This document shows positions 21,801-33,355 of a DNA stretch of 64,000 nt, in pieces. The stretch is from contig JAALGY010000033.1 in assembly GCA_032358165.1 (NCBI GenBank), positions 2,666,001 through 2,730,000 of the forward strand, written 5' to 3'. The notes under the pieces were generated by a model that was not told the origin of the DNA, searched no databases, and was given only the letters and a program-made list of their open reading frames with translations. The first letter of the stretch is position 1. Every line of letters begins with the position of its first letter. A program made the position numbers and the translations under genes. The stretch is from Diplosphaera chodatii (taxonomy: Eukaryota; Chlorophyta; Trebouxiophyceae; Prasiolales; Stichococcaceae).

Positions 21801-24800
21801 GGGAGGCCGTCAAGACCATCCGAGGTGAGGATCTTCGTGCCTCGCATGCTGACAGGTATTGCTCCTCTTGGTTCAGCTCGCACGAGCTGAAGGCTGCTGA
21901 TGTGGGCTGTTGCCTCTGCATACACACATACGACGGCGGTGTCTGCGTGTGTGTTTTTGGATGGGGCCAGCCAGGCAGCGCTCACAGCAGACACGCGCGG
22001 CGGGCTCGTGTTCCATAACGCCTCAGCATATGTCAGCATCATGGGTGCGCCTGCAACTGAGGTTCATACCAGCATATGCACCTGCTACATATGCAGGGTG
22101 ACGATCATGTGTGCCAATCTGCAGGCCGCCTGACGAAGGCCGCCGCCCCTGTCCCACTGCTGCAAGGCCGGTCGCTAGGACCCATCTGCATCCTGACGAC
22201 CTTGACGCACATGCAGTCCCCAGCTGCGCAGGTCAGCGTGCCCTTTTGCCAGCTGCCTACATGCCAGTCCTGCAGTGTGCTGCTGACGCAGGTATGATGC
22301 TTGGTGCCGATGCCAAATAGCGACATGGGTGCGACATGGAACAATTGCAGGAAGCTGCTGCCGCCGAAATGCTCGTCTTGCTGGGAGGACCGCGTGCAAT
22401 CTACGTGTGCAGCTGTGCACTGGAAGGACGGTTTGCCATCCTGCACACCATTGCACGCCCGCCCGATGCGCCGCCGGGCTGCAATCCCTATGCTGCCTGG
22501 CACCTGAAGGCGCCAAAGCAGGGTACGCCAGGCGGCCTATGTGCTTGGCAGCATGAGAATAGTGCCATCACAGTGCGAAGTCTTCCATGCCGCTCGACCA
22601 GTTATCCCTGTTCTGTGCATGCCGCCTGGCGAACCTTCATCATGCACGGGTTGGTCTGACAGTGCACCTAAGACGAGTATGTGTGGCCATCTTGCAGGCG
22701 CTGCCAGGAAGTTCATGGAGGCGACTGTTGCGATGGCTTGGGGTTGCCAGATAGTGCTGGTGGACGTGCCTGTGCTTCCTGCCGCACCCTTGCAGGTGTG
22801 GTTGTCACGCTTTCTGCACACTGCCCGCTTCCTCATGCACCACGCTCGCAGAGCCTGACCAGGACCACAGGCATTGCCACCATCTTTGTCAAGGCATAGC
22901 GCCTTGCAATCTCTGCCGCAGGGCCGGGCGCCGGAGGCTGGCGAGGACACGCTGCTGCGCAGCGTCATGGGCCTCCGCGCCAGGCTCCCGGATGCTGCTG
23001 GCCTTGGCAGCGGCAGCAGCGGCGGTGGCGCCATGCAGTCGGAGGGACTCGGCGCCTCTGGACAGCCCGCGCTGCCGCCGGCGCGTATGGTGCACATGTG
23101 GTCCGTGCCTGAGCCGGCGACGGGCATCGCATGGCTGGCCGCCCGGCGTCTGGCCGTCATCAGCAGCACCGCCGCTGCCGCCACACTGCGGCTGTATTCC
23201 GGACCAAGTACGGAGCTGCCACATTGCCTGCGCAGTTTGGTCCTGGTGTGTCACATCATTGCGCTGTGCATATGCTGAACACACATGGAACAACCTCTGT
23301 ACAATAGTGCGAGTGCGATGGGTCGCTCATCTGCATCTGCACGCTCTTGCAGATCAGGTGCAGGATGTGGTGCAGCTCGGCGAACCGCTGGTCGGCCGCA
23401 GCCTGGGCTCCGACACCCAGGGCGCCCCTCAGGCGGTGTTCCACAACGCGCTGTGCACACAGACGGGCCGGCTGGCTGTATTGTGCCGATCAGGTGCTGC
23501 CATGTTGCTGATATTATCATGCAAGGGCAGATCATAGAAGTTTTGTTTTCAATGTGCATTTTACATGCTCACTCTGCTCAGCAACACTCGCAGTGCAGTG
23601 ATGGTAGTGTGGACTTCACCATCTACAGGAGTTCGGCTGGCGCGGCAGATGGTATGGCCTGAGCGTGTCAGCACACTGTGCACCCTGGAGCAGTGGGCCC
23701 CGGCAGTCGACATTGCATTGCAGGTGAGTGCGACTTAATGCAGAAGCGGCCATTGGACACTGGTCGAAATTTTCAGCCAATGGGTCTGAAGTAGTTCCTC
23801 CCACTTGTATCACAACATATGGCTCGACAGTTCTCAGTTGCCCGCTGCAGTGGCATGCCGCAACAACAGCTGCCGGCAGTGGCGGGGACGACGCTGGACA
23901 GGTAGCCAGCAGCCTCGTAAAAGCGCTGCAGGGATACATCGACAGCGTGCTGGCCGAGGGGTCACTAGCCGATGCTGACCAGGCGCAGACAGCTGCGCGG
24001 GTAGGGTACAACCCTGTAGTGGGCACGCGTCCTCTGCAATCAGTACATCTGTGACGTCTCAGGATGCATGACCTTGAGCAGCAGGCGAAGCACGAAACTG
24101 TAACACCGCAAATGGCTCTGCGCATGCAGCTGGGAACTGCTGCCGAGGTCGTGATCAAGGCATGCATCCTGGTGTCACGGCTGGATATCCTGTGGGAAGA
24201 TGTTTTTCCGCGCTTTCAGGTGATCTGTGCAATGCTACACCGCACTGCGTGCATTGCTGCCTGCACTGACCGCTTCACCCGCTGTTGTGCACATGTGCGA
24301 CCTGTATGTTCCAATCCTGCAGGCGTACGCAGCCGCTGATGCCTTCCTGGCAGCGCTGCAGCCGCACATCTTGGCGGACGAGGTGCCCAGCCCCGCACCC
24401 GAAGTCGTCCAGGTGGGGCTCGACAGCTGCAGGCCCTGCTGTTAATAACCAGCCTGCCAGCACCGCAAGCCGGCAAGCGGCAGGTTGTCCCCCAGCTATT
24501 GCTTGTCTTCTGCAGACGGCGGCACTTGCTAAGGGTGCACACTGTTGTCTGCACAATGGCAACAGCCAATGCATGTCCGGCTGCTTTGCAGAATGCATTT
24601 TTGTACATACCCAGGCACTGGTGGAGCACTGCGTGTTGCGCGGCCAGCCGGAGCAGGTGGAGCGCTGCGTGCTGCACATGGACATCGCCTCCCTCGACTT
24701 CAGCCAGGTGACTGGGGGGCTATACTGGGGTGGCTATGACAGGCCCCATCATCATCCTCTGTGGCGATCCACAGGCTGCTGTTCAAGCCCTGCACTGCCA

Positions 24801-27800
24801 CAGCGTTGCAATTGTGTTCATGGCAGCGCCATCACTTGATGCTCTGACACTGTGCAACCTCCACGTGCAGGTCGTGAAGTTGTGCCGCACACACCGCCTT
24901 TACAGCGCGCTCACCTACATCCTGACGCGCGGCCTCGACGACTACATTGCCCCGGCCGTTGAACTGCTGCTGGCGCTTGCGACTGTGCCGGGCAGCACGG
25001 CGGTGGCAGCTGCTGATCAAGGCAGCAGTGCAAAAAGGCAGGCAGTTGAGGCAGAGGTGCAGCAGGCAGCCGGCTTCAAGCTGCTGGTCTACACACGGTG
25101 CTGCCTGCGGCAGCAGCAGTTCCCACCTGGTGCCGGGCCACTGCCGGCATCGAAGGCTGGCTTTGTCAAGGCAGGCATGCTGGGTGAGTGATTGCTGTCC
25201 TGCTCGTCTCAGCATGTTGTAGTAACGTCACCCAGACCGGGGCTGCTGCTCCTGCAGTTCACTACAATGTCACACCCGACAACAGCTGTTGACCAACTGT
25301 GCGACGGCAACCCTTGCACATAACGTGCAGGGGTGCTCCTGTATGCAACGCCCGCCGCCATGTTGCAGCTGTGGCGCAGCCTCGGCGGCAGTGCCAACAG
25401 CATATCGGCCGAGCAGCTGCAGCAGGCGCTGCCAGGTGCGCCTGATGTCAACAACACAAAAAACAAAGCGAAGCTCCAGGTCCTGCTGAAGCCAGCACGC
25501 GCTCGATGACCGCCGTGGTTGACATGGGTGACCTGCGTGCGCAGGGCCGCACCCGGCGCTGCGGCGGCTGGTGGCCTTCCAGCCCGCCGCCTCGCTGGCG
25601 GTGCTGCGGGAGGGGTTGGCGGGCTGGGATGCGCTGGACTCGGACCTGCTGGACGCCGCCACACCCTGCGCCGCGCCGCCCCCCGGCGGCGCCTCCGCCC
25701 GCTCCGCCACGCAGGTGCCGCCCGCCGCACAGCCCCCAGGCCGCACCCGGGCAGTCTGGAGTGTGCTCGTGAGGCGCTGACGTGCTGCTCGCACCGCTGG
25801 TGCTGCACGACCTGAGGTGGTGCGCACAGCCTAATATGTCGTCTCCAGGCGGTGGTGGACGCGGTGGCTGCGCTGCTGTCGGCGGGGGCTTTCGGCCGGG
25901 ATCCGGGTGCACCTGATGCTCCCAAAGGCGAGCCTGACGCCCGTGGCGGCCCCGCCGACAGCGGCCAGACAGCCTGGGCGCTGGACTTCCTCGCCACCCA
26001 CCTGGGGGACGGCCGGGCCACTGCTGCGCCAGAGACTGTCATGCAGGTGCACATTACTTTCACGACATGCTCTCCCTGTTTTGGACCACCTGGCAATGGG
26101 TCAAAGTTGCAATGTGCCCAGCAACGTGTGGTCGTGACAATCTTGAGTATCATAGTCTCGCATTGCCTCATGCACCTGAAGCGGGGTTGGTGCAGGTGCT
26201 CGGGTGCCTTGCTGGAGGGCCGTGGCTGCCAGGGCAGGCTGCGCCGACGGCAGAGCTGCGGGAGCAGCGCTTCATCAACGTCGTGAAGCACGCCAGCACG
26301 CACACTCCTGGCCACACTGCCCGCCTGGAGTGCGCTTCTTTTGTGTCTCCTAAAGTCAGACAGCCACCAGCACAGGACAACCTTGCTGCATTGATGCGAT
26401 GACACGACCTGTTGGGCGGCTCTGCTGCGCAGCTCCCCTGCGTCAGCGGCAGTAGACTCTGGTTCTCAGGCAGAGGCGTGGGTGCGCAGGGCAGCAGACG
26501 TGGCCCGTGTGCGGGCGCTGGCACTGCAGGCGCGCTTCGTGCGGGCAGAGGCGATGACGCTGCACCAGGCTGGCGACTACGGCGCCGCCATCACCTGCCT
26601 GCTGCGCTCGCCCAGGTATGCCACCTGCTTTGCACACATGGTGGCTTGAATGCACTTGCTGATGTGTAGGTAGGTGCTGGAGGTTAGTGACGGGGGCCCA
26701 TCACAACCGTGTTAGGCTCAGAGTGCTGGCCGTCAATCATGAGCAGGCTTCCAGGGTTTGTGTGCGCCATGTCGTGCAGCGACGCAGCATCGGCCGTCAA
26801 GTACATCGAGGACACGCTGGACGATGTGGGGATGGGGTCCCCGCGGCGTGCGGGCGCCTTCCGCACCGCCGTGCTGCAGGTGAGCCGCCTTCGCTGCTGT
26901 GTCCGGTGCGCTGCGGGCAGACAACAGCATCCAGCATAGCAACTCGTGTGCAGTCACCTGCAGAGTGACTCAATGAGTCGCCGCCATGTGTCAGCTTGAC
27001 GGCAGCCCGTCTGAGAGCATGACTATGCTGCAACATTGCGCCATCGCACACATTTGTTACTGCATGCGAGCCCAGGCAATGGTGCAGCTCACGGCAGCGG
27101 ACGCAAGAGCTGCGGCGGGGCTCGTTCTGCGGCGCATGCCCCGCGAGCACGCTGCCATCGTGCATTCGATGAGCCCGCAGCCCGAGCTGCAGTTCAAGTA
27201 CCTCAAGGTGCTGCTGCCAGAGTGCAGCCCCTGCAAACTTGTATATCACAAACCGCATCTGCTGGTGTGCCTTTTCTGATGGTGTTTCATGGAAGCTTGG
27301 CAGACCTGCCTGAGATCCAGTATCGAGCCGGTCGGTCGCTGCTGCAGGGTGCGCTGGAGGTGGCGCAGAACAGCGATTCCAAGGCGAACTCTTCAGCTTC
27401 TGCAGCGCTTGCAGCACTGGACCGTGGCGACGGTCCTGCCAGCAGCACCCGGTAGGAAACAGGACGCATGCCCCCTTCCACGACAGCAGCAGTCTGTTTT
27501 TAGCAGGACGTCCCTGCAGTAGCTGTGGCATCCTGCACTGTGTAGGCTTTGCACTCCCCAGCAAACGCACTACAGCCTGCAGCAGGGCGGGCACCCTCGA
27601 CTGCTTCCCACGCTGTTGCAGGGAGGGCGCTGCCGCGGTGCACGGGGCACTGATGGCGCGGGAGGACACCTGCGAGCTGTATGTGCGGCTGCTGTGCCAG
27701 TACGAGCCGCGCGCCGTGCTGCCCTTCCTGCAGTCGCACGGCTCCTACCGGTGCGCAGCAGCCACTGCTAGGACTCTCTGTCACCACTGCTTCGCTGCAG

Positions 27801-29900
27801 TGCTTGCGTCGCCCTCAAGTCACCCTAGGGCGGTCAGGTCTTGGGGACCGTCGTGCGGCTTGAGCCACAGCTGATGCGGCGCGCCCCACGTTGGCTGCAG
27901 GGTGGATGCGTGCATGGGGTGGTGCCGGGAGGCGGGGGTGCACGACGCGGAGGCGTACCTGCTGGAGCACTTCCTGGGCGACTACGCCGCTGCACTGCGC
28001 ATCTGCCTGGCCCATGTCGACAGGTGTGTGCCGGCCAGCCAGCTTGGGGTGTCCCTCCTGCGAGCAGCTTTCTGGCGTGAATATCACACCAGGTGCACGC
28101 TGAGGCGCCACATGGGACCCACCGAGGGGCTGCACACGCCTCAGGTGCAATGCTCACCTGGTGGCGGCGGTGAGACGCGGCGCAGCTGTGCTCACGACCA
28201 GCACACGGCTGCGCAGCGGGTCGCTGGATGTGGGCGCCCTGTTCCACGGCAGCACCGGCGTCACCTCCCCACCTGCAGCCGCCAGGCACGGCAACCAGAC
28301 CGCACCACTGCCTGCGCACCGTGTCGGGCGAACCCCACCCGAGCCTGTTTGATGCTGCACGCTTCGTAGTGTCCTGTGGAGATCGAGCAGGCAGGAGGGG
28401 CGTGTCGATCAGCATGGCAACCCATGACGGCGTCTGGTGCGACGCAGGAGCATGCGCAGGGGTGCTGAGGCGGTGCCGGGGGAGGTGGCGGCGGCTGCCG
28501 CCGCGCGGCAGGCCGCCGTCGACCTCTGCCAGCGCTGCGCGGGGGACACCGCGTCGAACCTCAAGGCCGAGGACCTCTGGTTCCCCCTGCTGCAGGTGCC
28601 ACAGCCATGTGTCAGCGCCTGTGCTGATTGCTGCACCCGGCCACTCGGGACACCTGAGCTGAGACCGTCCCTGCAGTGGCAGGGCCTGTGCCATGGTCCG
28701 ACCATGTCAGCAGTCGCCTCAAGCTCACCATGTCCAGTTGCAAGCACTCTTCATTTGCTGCCCTGCAGTGTTACATCCAGCAGCTGCAAGAGCTGCGCCG
28801 CATCGAGCAGGAGCTGCCGCCGCAGCCGCCATCGCCTGCAGTGAGCCCTGCCACACGCGCTGGACCGAGCCTGATGCGGCTGCGGAGCATCGAGCAGCCT
28901 GGCAGTCCACTGGCGCTCATTCGCACAGGTGTTGGATGCTGTTGCATGGTCACAGACACGCTACATCCCGAATGTGGCAGCTAGCAGCACTGTACGACAG
29001 CCATTGTGCAGCGTTGCTGGTCGCGCTGCAGTCCACACAGCGCCGACAACCTGCAAGCCATGTGGTGTGCAGTCAGCACACCCGCAGGGAGGGAGCCCGG
29101 ACTGCAGCAGCAGCTGCAAGCGCTGCAGGCACTGTTCACCTCCTTCATGGAGGTCATCATCTCACAGATGGCTGGGTGAGCGCGACATGCTGCACACGAC
29201 CGCACGACACCGCGTTGTGTCAGATCCTTCCACGCTGTCTGTCACTGCAGGCGAGCGACTTTGCTCTGATACCCACTGATGTCCCGGGGCACAGGTACAT
29301 CCCGCTGCAGGCTATCGGCGACCGGCTGCTGGGCCAGCTGGAGGTGCAGCGCTGGGGCGAGTGCCGGGTGGGTCGCCAGTCCATAGCGCACACCGAGCCA
29401 CGGGAACTGCTGCTGGCGACCAGCCGGTGTCGGGCACATGCTCCCCCCTGACAGCCGTCCAGTGACACCCCGCCATGCAGCATGCGATGCAGACATGTTG
29501 CGTCACAGGCAAACGCCTGTGGTTGCAGGGCACGCTGCTGGGGCTGCTGGCGGCGTACAACTATGAGGCGGGCATCCTGGCGGCGGCGGCGCGGCTGCTG
29601 TGCGGCGACGCCGCCCGCGACCTGGCCGCCGCCTACCGCAGCCGCCTGCGCGGCCGCCCCGCTGCGGTCTCCGCGGCCACTGCTGCGGGCGGTTTGCCTG
29701 CAGCAAATGGCAGCGGCGCTGGTGCCAGCCCAAGCAGTATGGCACCGCCAGCCCACATGGCAACCGGCCCAGGTGCCATAGGCGGCAGTGGCGGCGACAG
29801 GCCCGAGGAGATGCGCCGGAAGATGGCGCTGCTGGAGCTGTCCGACAGCCCTGCAGGTGCAGCAGCTGGCGGGAGGTCTCGTCAGGTTTCCAGTCACTGA
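18854..29900 (+). CDS. VPS8: CORVET tethering complex subunit VPS8
   Basis: VPS8 binds Rab5 and with the class C VPS core forms CORVET, which tethers early endosomes. I count roughly 36 exons over 11 kb. Exon 1 (18854-18904) reads MTTVDDLLNELLSSDDE. Exons at about 18991-20955 encode a long Ala/Gln/Ser-rich acidic N-terminal region. From about 21359 a WD40-type propeller can be read: HALIAVGMSSGVVCLQMP, VSALAFNASGSMLLVGHVSG, ACVFLDGASQAALTADTRGG, MEATVAMAWGCQIVLVDV, and then WPERVSTLCTLEQWAPAVDI. An alpha-solenoid follows, with LYSALTYILTRGLDDYIAPA (the strongest VPS8 signature), AVKYIEDTLDD, CELYVRLLCQYEPRAVLPFL, AEAYLLEHFLGDYAAALRIC, LFTSFMEVIISQMAG and LGLLAAYNYEAGILAAAARL. The stop at 29898 follows a Gly/Ser/Pro tail; no C-terminal RING cysteines are seen. 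Some propeller junctions (near 21840-22130) are uncertain. Confidence 0.85.
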
Positions 29901-30697
29901 CACGGCAGTGTACAATCACACAGAGAGCCGGCTGAGAGTGGAATTGATGTTGACGTCATAGCAAGTGGTTTGAGCGTTGTCCACAACAAGCCTTGCGTTC
30001 ATATGCTCTTGTCATGTATTGTCGTTAGCTATATGGCTTTATAGAACAGGAGGTCAATGTCGGCACTTTGGATGCGCGGTGTGCATACCAACAAGCTGTC
30101 TAAATATTGTTTTGCAAGCAAGTGACAGGAAGCTACAGCTATGTGGCCTGCAGACGCATGGAAGGAGTGCATCATGCATGACGGAGTACGAAGAAGAGAA
30201 GAGACCAACGGTTGGACGGCAACTGTGAAAGGAACATTTGACCTCCACCCCTGTAGTAGCTGTGTGCGGGTTTCTGTGATTCTGTCTTCCGAAAGGTCCA
30301 GGACATCACCTCTGTCGTTCTTGATGCGAGTATATGGTCATTGCTTCAAGCTAACGTTGGGGGTGTCGCTGAGTTTGCTGTGCTCGCTTATCTGAGATCA
30401 GACGGCCTTCGAAACTCCTGCTGCTGTACAGCTTTGTACAGTCGCTGCTCTGCAATCTTTGATACAAAACGACGGCGCAGTGTGTCAGCGTAATCTTAGG
30501 AAGCTGTTCATTCTCAACCTCAGGGGCAGCCGACTTGATCTGGCACTGTGCACACCTGCGGCATGGCAACCATCAGCCCGCGCAGCATTGCTCCCGTTGC
30601 ACTACGGCGCACCTAGGGTGACTCAGGCGTTTCATAAGTCGCCTGCTGCGTGGCACGGTGGCGAAACGCATCAGGCAGGGGTGTGCATCTCAGGGCG
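29901..30697. other. Intergenic, tandem gap
   Basis: About 0.8 kb between VPS8 and the E2 gene. I looked here for a missing VPS8 RING exon (paired C-x-x-C or C-x-H) and did not find one. It is more AT-rich than the flanking exons. Nothing recognised. Confidence 0.45.
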
Positions 30698-31748
30698 ATG
30701 GCGATGGGCCGAGCGCCGGGGACGGTGGCAATGCGCAGGATACAGGTGACTTGCTGCAGCTGCAACTTTACCTCAAAACATGCATCCCCGAGCCGCATGC
30801 ATGTACAGGACGTCATGTACTGGTGGAACCCTGCAGAGCGAGCTGCGGCAGTGGGCAAATGACCCGCCCGATGGCGCGGTTCTGGAGCAGTGCGAGCCGG
30901 TCACTTCGTGGGGCATCCTCATTCAGGGACCCGAGACGGTCGGCGACACGCAGCTTTACGCCAACGAGATCTTCAGGCGGGCAGATGCTGCAGCTCTGAC
31001 GCGAGCCTTCCAGCATTTATACCCAAGGTTGCTGTTGATGTCAGTCGACTGCGGGCTGCATGTTCCTGACAGGCAATATGCCGTGCGCAGGCTCCGGGTA
31101 AACTTCAGCGGGGACTACCCGCTGGCGCCGCCCGAAATATACTTTGAAGCTTCGCAGGACTACCAGCCTCCTGTGCACAATCACATATACTCAAATGGTA
31201 TGCGGTTGTCAATCCATAGAAGGTTCATAGACAGCTGGAGCAAGCTCTGCTTGCATCTTGCCTGCATCAGCATCAGCATCAGGTGTCAGTTGACGAGCTG
31301 GCGCAAACTGCAGGGCACATCTGCTTGGACATCCTGTACCAAGGGAGAAATGGAGGCTGGTGAGTGTACGTGTCGCTCTCCCTCTGCCTGTGACACCACA
31401 TCTGATGCTGTCTTGGCCATGCGAGGCAGGGACAGGTGCTTGCTCGCTGTGATGCCAGGTCTCCAGCGCTGACGATTTCCAAGGTGGTGCTGTCGCTGCG
31501 GTCAATGCTGGCCAGCTGCCAAGACAAGCGGCGACCAGACGGCGACCGAATGTGCGCTTGCTAGCTGCTGAGTGTCATCTGTGCAGGCCTATTGCTGCTT
31601 GAGTATGTGCGTGTGTGCATTCGTCCATGAAGGCTTGTGCTGAACCGTCAACGCCCGATCGATCGACATGTACCACAGGTATTGCATGACCAGCCGCGGG
31701 CGGTCACCGCAGCAAACTCGGTGGGAGTTTGATGACAACACTGTCTGA
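30698..31748 (+). CDS. UBE2W: Ubiquitin-conjugating enzyme E2, UBE2W class
   Basis: UBE2W-type E2s transfer ubiquitin to protein N-termini rather than to lysine. Six exons: 30698-30745, 30837-30976, 31091-31197, 31314-31359, 31459-31551, 31679-31748; 167 residues. The E2 fold is clear: RRIQSELRQWANDPPDGAV (helix 1), GDTQLYANEIFRLRVNFSGD then YPLAPPEIYF, the active-site segment HNHIYSNGHICLDILYQG with the catalytic Cys, NGGWSPALTISKVVLSLRSM, and the UBE2W-type tail with CQDKRRPDGDRMYCMTSRG and TRWEFDDNTV in place of the usual C-terminal helix. This loose Trp-containing tail and the YSNG before the Cys distinguish UBE2W from other E2s. Intron 2 seems to use a GC donor at 30977-30978; all other introns are GT-AG. 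Start: the ATG that gives a short leader before the first helix. Confidence 0.9.
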
Positions 31749-32171
31749 TGAGAGGGCAGGCATATCCGTCAATGAAGTCAGCGTGCACGACGCAGTCAGA
31801 AGCATGTCACAACGCACTCAGGACCAGGGGACCAGACGTTGGGGCTTGCTACAGCACCATTCGCTGTTCCGAGGCCAAGGCCTGGCAGACGTCCAGTGAT
31901 GCGCGAGTCTGTGGCACATGTGGCGTGTACCATCTTGCAGCGGCAGAAGGCAACCTTGTACTACAATTGTGCTCATGATTTGGTCGAGGTCGTGCTTGAA
32001 TTGATCACATGTGTTGGGGTTGATGTATCTGTTTGTGCTTTGATGACAAACCACAGCAGCTGGTCTGCCTATGCCAGTGCCAGATTGCTTGCAAGCTGAG
32101 GGTGCTGATCGCGCAATAGTCGCTATAGGGCCTCAGTTCCGGACCATGTACGCTTCGGATGCGGGCTAGAG
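31749..32171. other. Intergenic, convergent gap
   Basis: 3' flanks of UBE2W (+) and of the 175-residue hypothetical protein (-). Nothing recognised. Confidence 0.5.
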
Positions 32172-32699
32172 TCAGCGCGCTGTGGGGACCCGTTGCCCCG
32201 TGAACTTGAAGCAGATGTCGTCGCAGGAGCAGGATGGGGAGGCAGATGCATCGCCCTCAATGCTCCCGTCAGCCTTCACAATCACGTCGCACTCGCCAGG
32301 CGACTCTGGCTGCCCATCATAGTCTCCGCCCTCGTTCTCAAACTCGAAAGGGTCGCCATCTTCGATATCCTCCAGGGCGCCGCTGCTCGTGCAGGCGTCC
32401 GTTACCTCAAATGAATAGCGTGTCTGGTTGTAAGAATGCTCGCAATTGACTGGATCCGGGCTGAGATACAGCTTGGTTCTGCCAAACTGCAGGATGGGCC
32501 CCTCGCTGCTGCCCATCTCCAGGCTGCCTGACGCATCTGACCGCTCCGTCTTGCCCTGCAGGCTCCAGCGGCCCTCCAGCTTCTGAACAGTAGCATTCGC
32601 GTCACAAGCGCCAGCCTCCGGAGTGGGGCCGCTCGCCAGCGCGTGTTTCACTTTGTGAAGATCCACTGTTGTGCTGGATCGCACAGCTGCAGCGGCCAT
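32172..32699 (-). CDS. Hypothetical protein, Cys-containing acidic, apparently intronless
   Basis: A 175-residue uninterrupted ORF with codon use like neighbouring exons, ending in TAG at 32172. I do not recognise a family. It starts MAAAAVRSSTTVDLHKVKHA. Residues about 31-100 look like a beta-rich domain (VQKLEGRWSLQGKTERSDAS, then ILQFGRTKLYLSPDPVNCEH). A strongly acidic stretch follows (EDIEDGDPFEFENEGGDYD). The tail has a tight Cys cluster (CSCDDICFKF). There are seven Cys and two N-x-T sites, which would suit a secreted domain, but no signal peptide is present in this ORF. Either an upstream exon supplies it or the protein is cytosolic. It is the only gene of this size here without introns, so it may be the last exon of a longer gene. 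Confidence 0.6.
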   Translation of the reverse strand: MAAAAVRSSTTVDLHKVKHALASGPTPEAGACDANATVQKLEGRWSLQGKTERSDASGSLEMGSSEGPILQFGRTKLYLSPDPVNCEHSYNQTRYSFEVTDACTSSGALEDIEDGDPFEFENEGGDYDGQPESPGECDVIVKADGSIEGDASASPSCSCDDICFKFTGQRVPTAR

Positions 32700-33355
32700 T
32701 TCGCCAGGTAATCACCACCCGTCACTCAGCTTCTCCGGCGCAGCTGCCGCCCGGTTGACAGGCAGCACCAGTAGAACATGTTTTCTGACGCTGTTGTATC
32801 GAGCCTGTTGCTTCCAGCTCAGCCTTGGCACCGCGGACTGTTACTAACGCGTGTTGGTGCACCTCATCAACCGTCAGTGCATGGTGTTGAAACTGACGCC
32901 GCAACACACAAGTGGTCGATAAGGTTCTCAAACGCCGATCATGCACCTGTGAATTTCGGCAAAAGCCGGTTTGCTGCACAGCGAAGGTCATGGTACAAGC
33001 CAGACGTTGAGCCGGGACTCCGCAAGAGGCAGCTGGGGAATGCAAGCCAAGGGGAGTAAAAGTTTAACTTTTACTCCCCTTGATGCAAGCACAGCACCTG
33101 CGCACGTGCACTTGGTTTGACATTCGCTGACGCGCTGAGTGCTGCCTGACTTGCAGACGGACGAACTATGTAACTCCTGAAGCCTGCTGCGGCCAAAGAG
33201 CTGCAGAGTGATGTCTGTTGCACATATTTGATTTGCAAACGCCAAGGGCAAGTGGGCCTTCTCAACGGTGTTGGATCAGTATGGTCGTTATGCCGTTGGG
33301 ATGGGCAACATACCAATGATCACCACCCAACCGTGGCGGTGCATGCTGTCGGTGG
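32700..33355. other. Intergenic, divergent, with a perfect palindrome
   Basis: Upstream of both the hypothetical protein (-) and the GDSL hydrolase (+). Apart from the inverted repeat listed separately I see no gene. Confidence 0.5.
33049..33081. repeat. Perfect inverted repeat, 16-bp arms, 1-nt spacer
   Basis: Left arm 33049-33064 (AAGGGGAGTAAAAGTT), one T, then right arm 33066-33081, its exact reverse complement. A 16-bp perfect stem with a 1-nt loop is unlikely by chance in 64 kb. It could extrude as a cruciform, be a small palindromic element, or mark a rearrangement. It sits about 275 bases before the GDSL hydrolase start. Confidence 0.9.

Noticed and set aside
25209..26405. Very long minus-strand open frame (398 codons)
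   Set aside because: It lies opposite VPS8 exons and runs across their introns; low-complexity Arg/Ala/Pro composition is typical of antisense to GC-rich coding sequence.
33049..33081. Palindrome as a Rho-independent terminator
   Set aside because: This is a eukaryotic nuclear sequence and the stem has no following T-tract; its position is upstream of genes rather than behind one.
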